A stretch of 64,000 nt of DNA from Planctomycetota bacterium. GTDB taxonomy: Bacteria; Planctomycetota; Phycisphaerae; UBA1845. The stretch lies in assembly GCA_029558835.1 (NCBI GenBank), contig JAKQDH010000121.1:1-64000 (forward strand). Reading direction: 5' to 3'. The position numbers and the translations under genes were made by a program. The notes beneath the pieces were generated by a model. It was given only the letters and a program-made list of their open reading frames with translations, was not told the DNA's origin and made no database searches. The first letter of the stretch is position 1; the number at the start of each line of letters is the position of its first letter. Positions 63,354 to 64,000 of this stretch are shown here, piece by piece.

Positions 63354-63443
63354 CCCCTCTCCCCTTCGGGGGAGAGGGTAGGGTGAGGGGGGAACACCGC
63401 CGCGATCCGACCCTCCCCGCACCCCTCCCTGGAAGGGAGGGGG
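63354..63443. repeat. Two CTCTCCC/GGGAGAG-type hairpins
   Basis: 63354-63391 (CCCCTCTCCCC-TTC-GGGGGAGAGGG plus a GTGAGGGG tail) and 63421-63443 (ACCCCTCCCT-GGA-AGGGAGGGGGT). They lie between DUF1080 and the oxidoreductase gene and may terminate or attenuate transcription between them. Confidence 0.75.
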
Positions 63444-63478
63444 TCGTGTTAGGGGCTCCACGGCAAAGGAGGTCCGTC

Positions 63479-64000
63479 GTGTCGGAAAGCACGATTTCGC
63501 GCCGGACGTTGCTGCGCACGGCCGCTTCAGCCGCCGCGTTCGCCATGATGCCCGCCCGCGTGTTCAGCGCAGCGCAGGGCCAAGCCCCCAGCGAGAAGCT
63601 GAACATCGCCGGGATCGGCATCGGCGGGATGGGGCAAGTCAATCTCGCCAACCTCACCACCGAGAACATCGTGGCCTTGTGCGACGTGGACCCGAACTAC
63701 GCGGCGAACGTCTTCAGCACGTACCCCGGGGCACGGGCCTGGACCGACTACCGCGAGATGCTCGAGAAGCAGAAGGACATCGATGCGGTAGTCATCGCCA
63801 CGCCCGACCATACGCATGCGGTCATCGCCATGGCGGCGATCCAGGCCGGCAAGCACGTGTATCTGCAGAAGCCGCTCACGCACGACATCTACGAGGCCCG
63901 CGCGCTGGCGAAGGCTGCCCGCCAGGCGAAGGTGATTACCCAGATGGGGATCCAGGGGCACTCCGAGGAGGGCGTGCGGCTCATCTGTGAATGGCTTGCG
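63479..64000 (+). CDS. Gfo/Idh/MocA-family oxidoreductase with Tat signal (3' end outside window)
   Basis: The first 174 residues are visible and the gene continues past the window. It starts at a GTG six bases after a perfect AGGAGG. The N-terminus is a twin-arginine signal (SRRTLLRTAASAAAFAMM, cleaving near VFSAA). A Rossmann fold follows with LNIAGIGIGGMGQVNL (nucleotide-binding Gly-rich loop), ALCDVDPN and AVVIATPDHTHAVIAMAAIQ, then the family hallmark GKHVYLQKPLTHDI, where the Lys of EKP/QKP is catalytic. Such exported NAD(P)-dependent enzymes of planctomycetes are believed to oxidise sugars outside the cytoplasm. The DUF1080 gene just upstream is a common partner. Confidence 0.92.
   Translation, partial: MSESTISRRTLLRTAASAAAFAMMPARVFSAAQGQAPSEKLNIAGIGIGGMGQVNLANLTTENIVALCDVDPNYAANVFSTYPGARAWTDYREMLEKQKDIDAVVIATPDHTHAVIAMAAIQAGKHVYLQKPLTHDIYEARALAKAARQAKVITQMGIQGHSEEGVRLICEWLA

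Overview
The window is GC-rich and gene-dense. Its content points to a planctomycete, probably a Phycisphaerae-like lineage known mostly from metagenomes. Indicators are secreted proteins with dockerin-like and Cys/Asp-rich calcium-binding repeats, a DUF1080 protein followed by a Tat-exported Gfo/Idh/MocA oxidoreductase, a DUF5703 glycosidase-like enzyme, an HU-like remnant of a type I associate with planctomycetes, and many short dispersed palindromes. This placement comes from recalled family knowledge; no search was run.

Layout. 1-2.2 kb: end of a secreted dockerin-like protein and an RluA-type pseudouridine synthase. 2.4-10.6 kb (minus): a probable envelope operon of a secreted lipase-like hydrolase, three tandem copies of a lipoprotein gene, and a 1324-residue secreted multidomain protein with a propeller-like repeat array. 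11.4-14.5 kb (minus): two thioredoxin-TPR paralogues. 15.7-21.7 kb: an integrated 5.9-kb element in the 3' end of a tRNA-Arg(ACG) gene, bounded by 50-bp direct repeats, with integrase, HTH regulators and a prim-pol/DUF3987 replication protein. 22-27.4 kb: a truncated DUF5107-type remnant, the DUF5703 enzyme and RNase R. 27.7-30.9 kb: an accessory patch with a possible nuclease-like protein, a DUF4258/YgiT-type toxin-antitoxin pair and broken genes (HU-like, Fn3-like, GH57). 30.9-34.5 kb: a GAF histidine kinase and a DUF4153/DUF4173 membrane protein.

34.8-62.1 kb is one long co-directional block. It encodes a periplasmic adaptor, two MacB/LolD-type ATPases, eight paralogous ~800-residue MacB-like permeases (ADOP type), a TolC-family lipoprotein, then an NtrC-type sigma-54 activator overlapping its histidine kinase. 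A sequence matching the -24/-12 sigma-54 consensus (GG-N10-GC) sits 23 bases before the adaptor start codon, so the block looks like a self-contained, sigma-54-controlled tripartite export system. 62.5-64 kb: DUF1080 protein and the start of a Gfo/Idh/MocA oxidoreductase.

The three most notable observations are as follows. (1) The attachment core of the integrated element lies inside the integrase reading frame, so excision would restore a 532-residue integrase and close all seven element genes into a head-to-tail ring. (2) The sigma-54 promoter heads an eight-permease array that ends with a sigma-54 activator. (3) The lipoprotein gene was amplified as a unit that keeps the ribosome binding site embedded in the tail of the upstream lipase gene.
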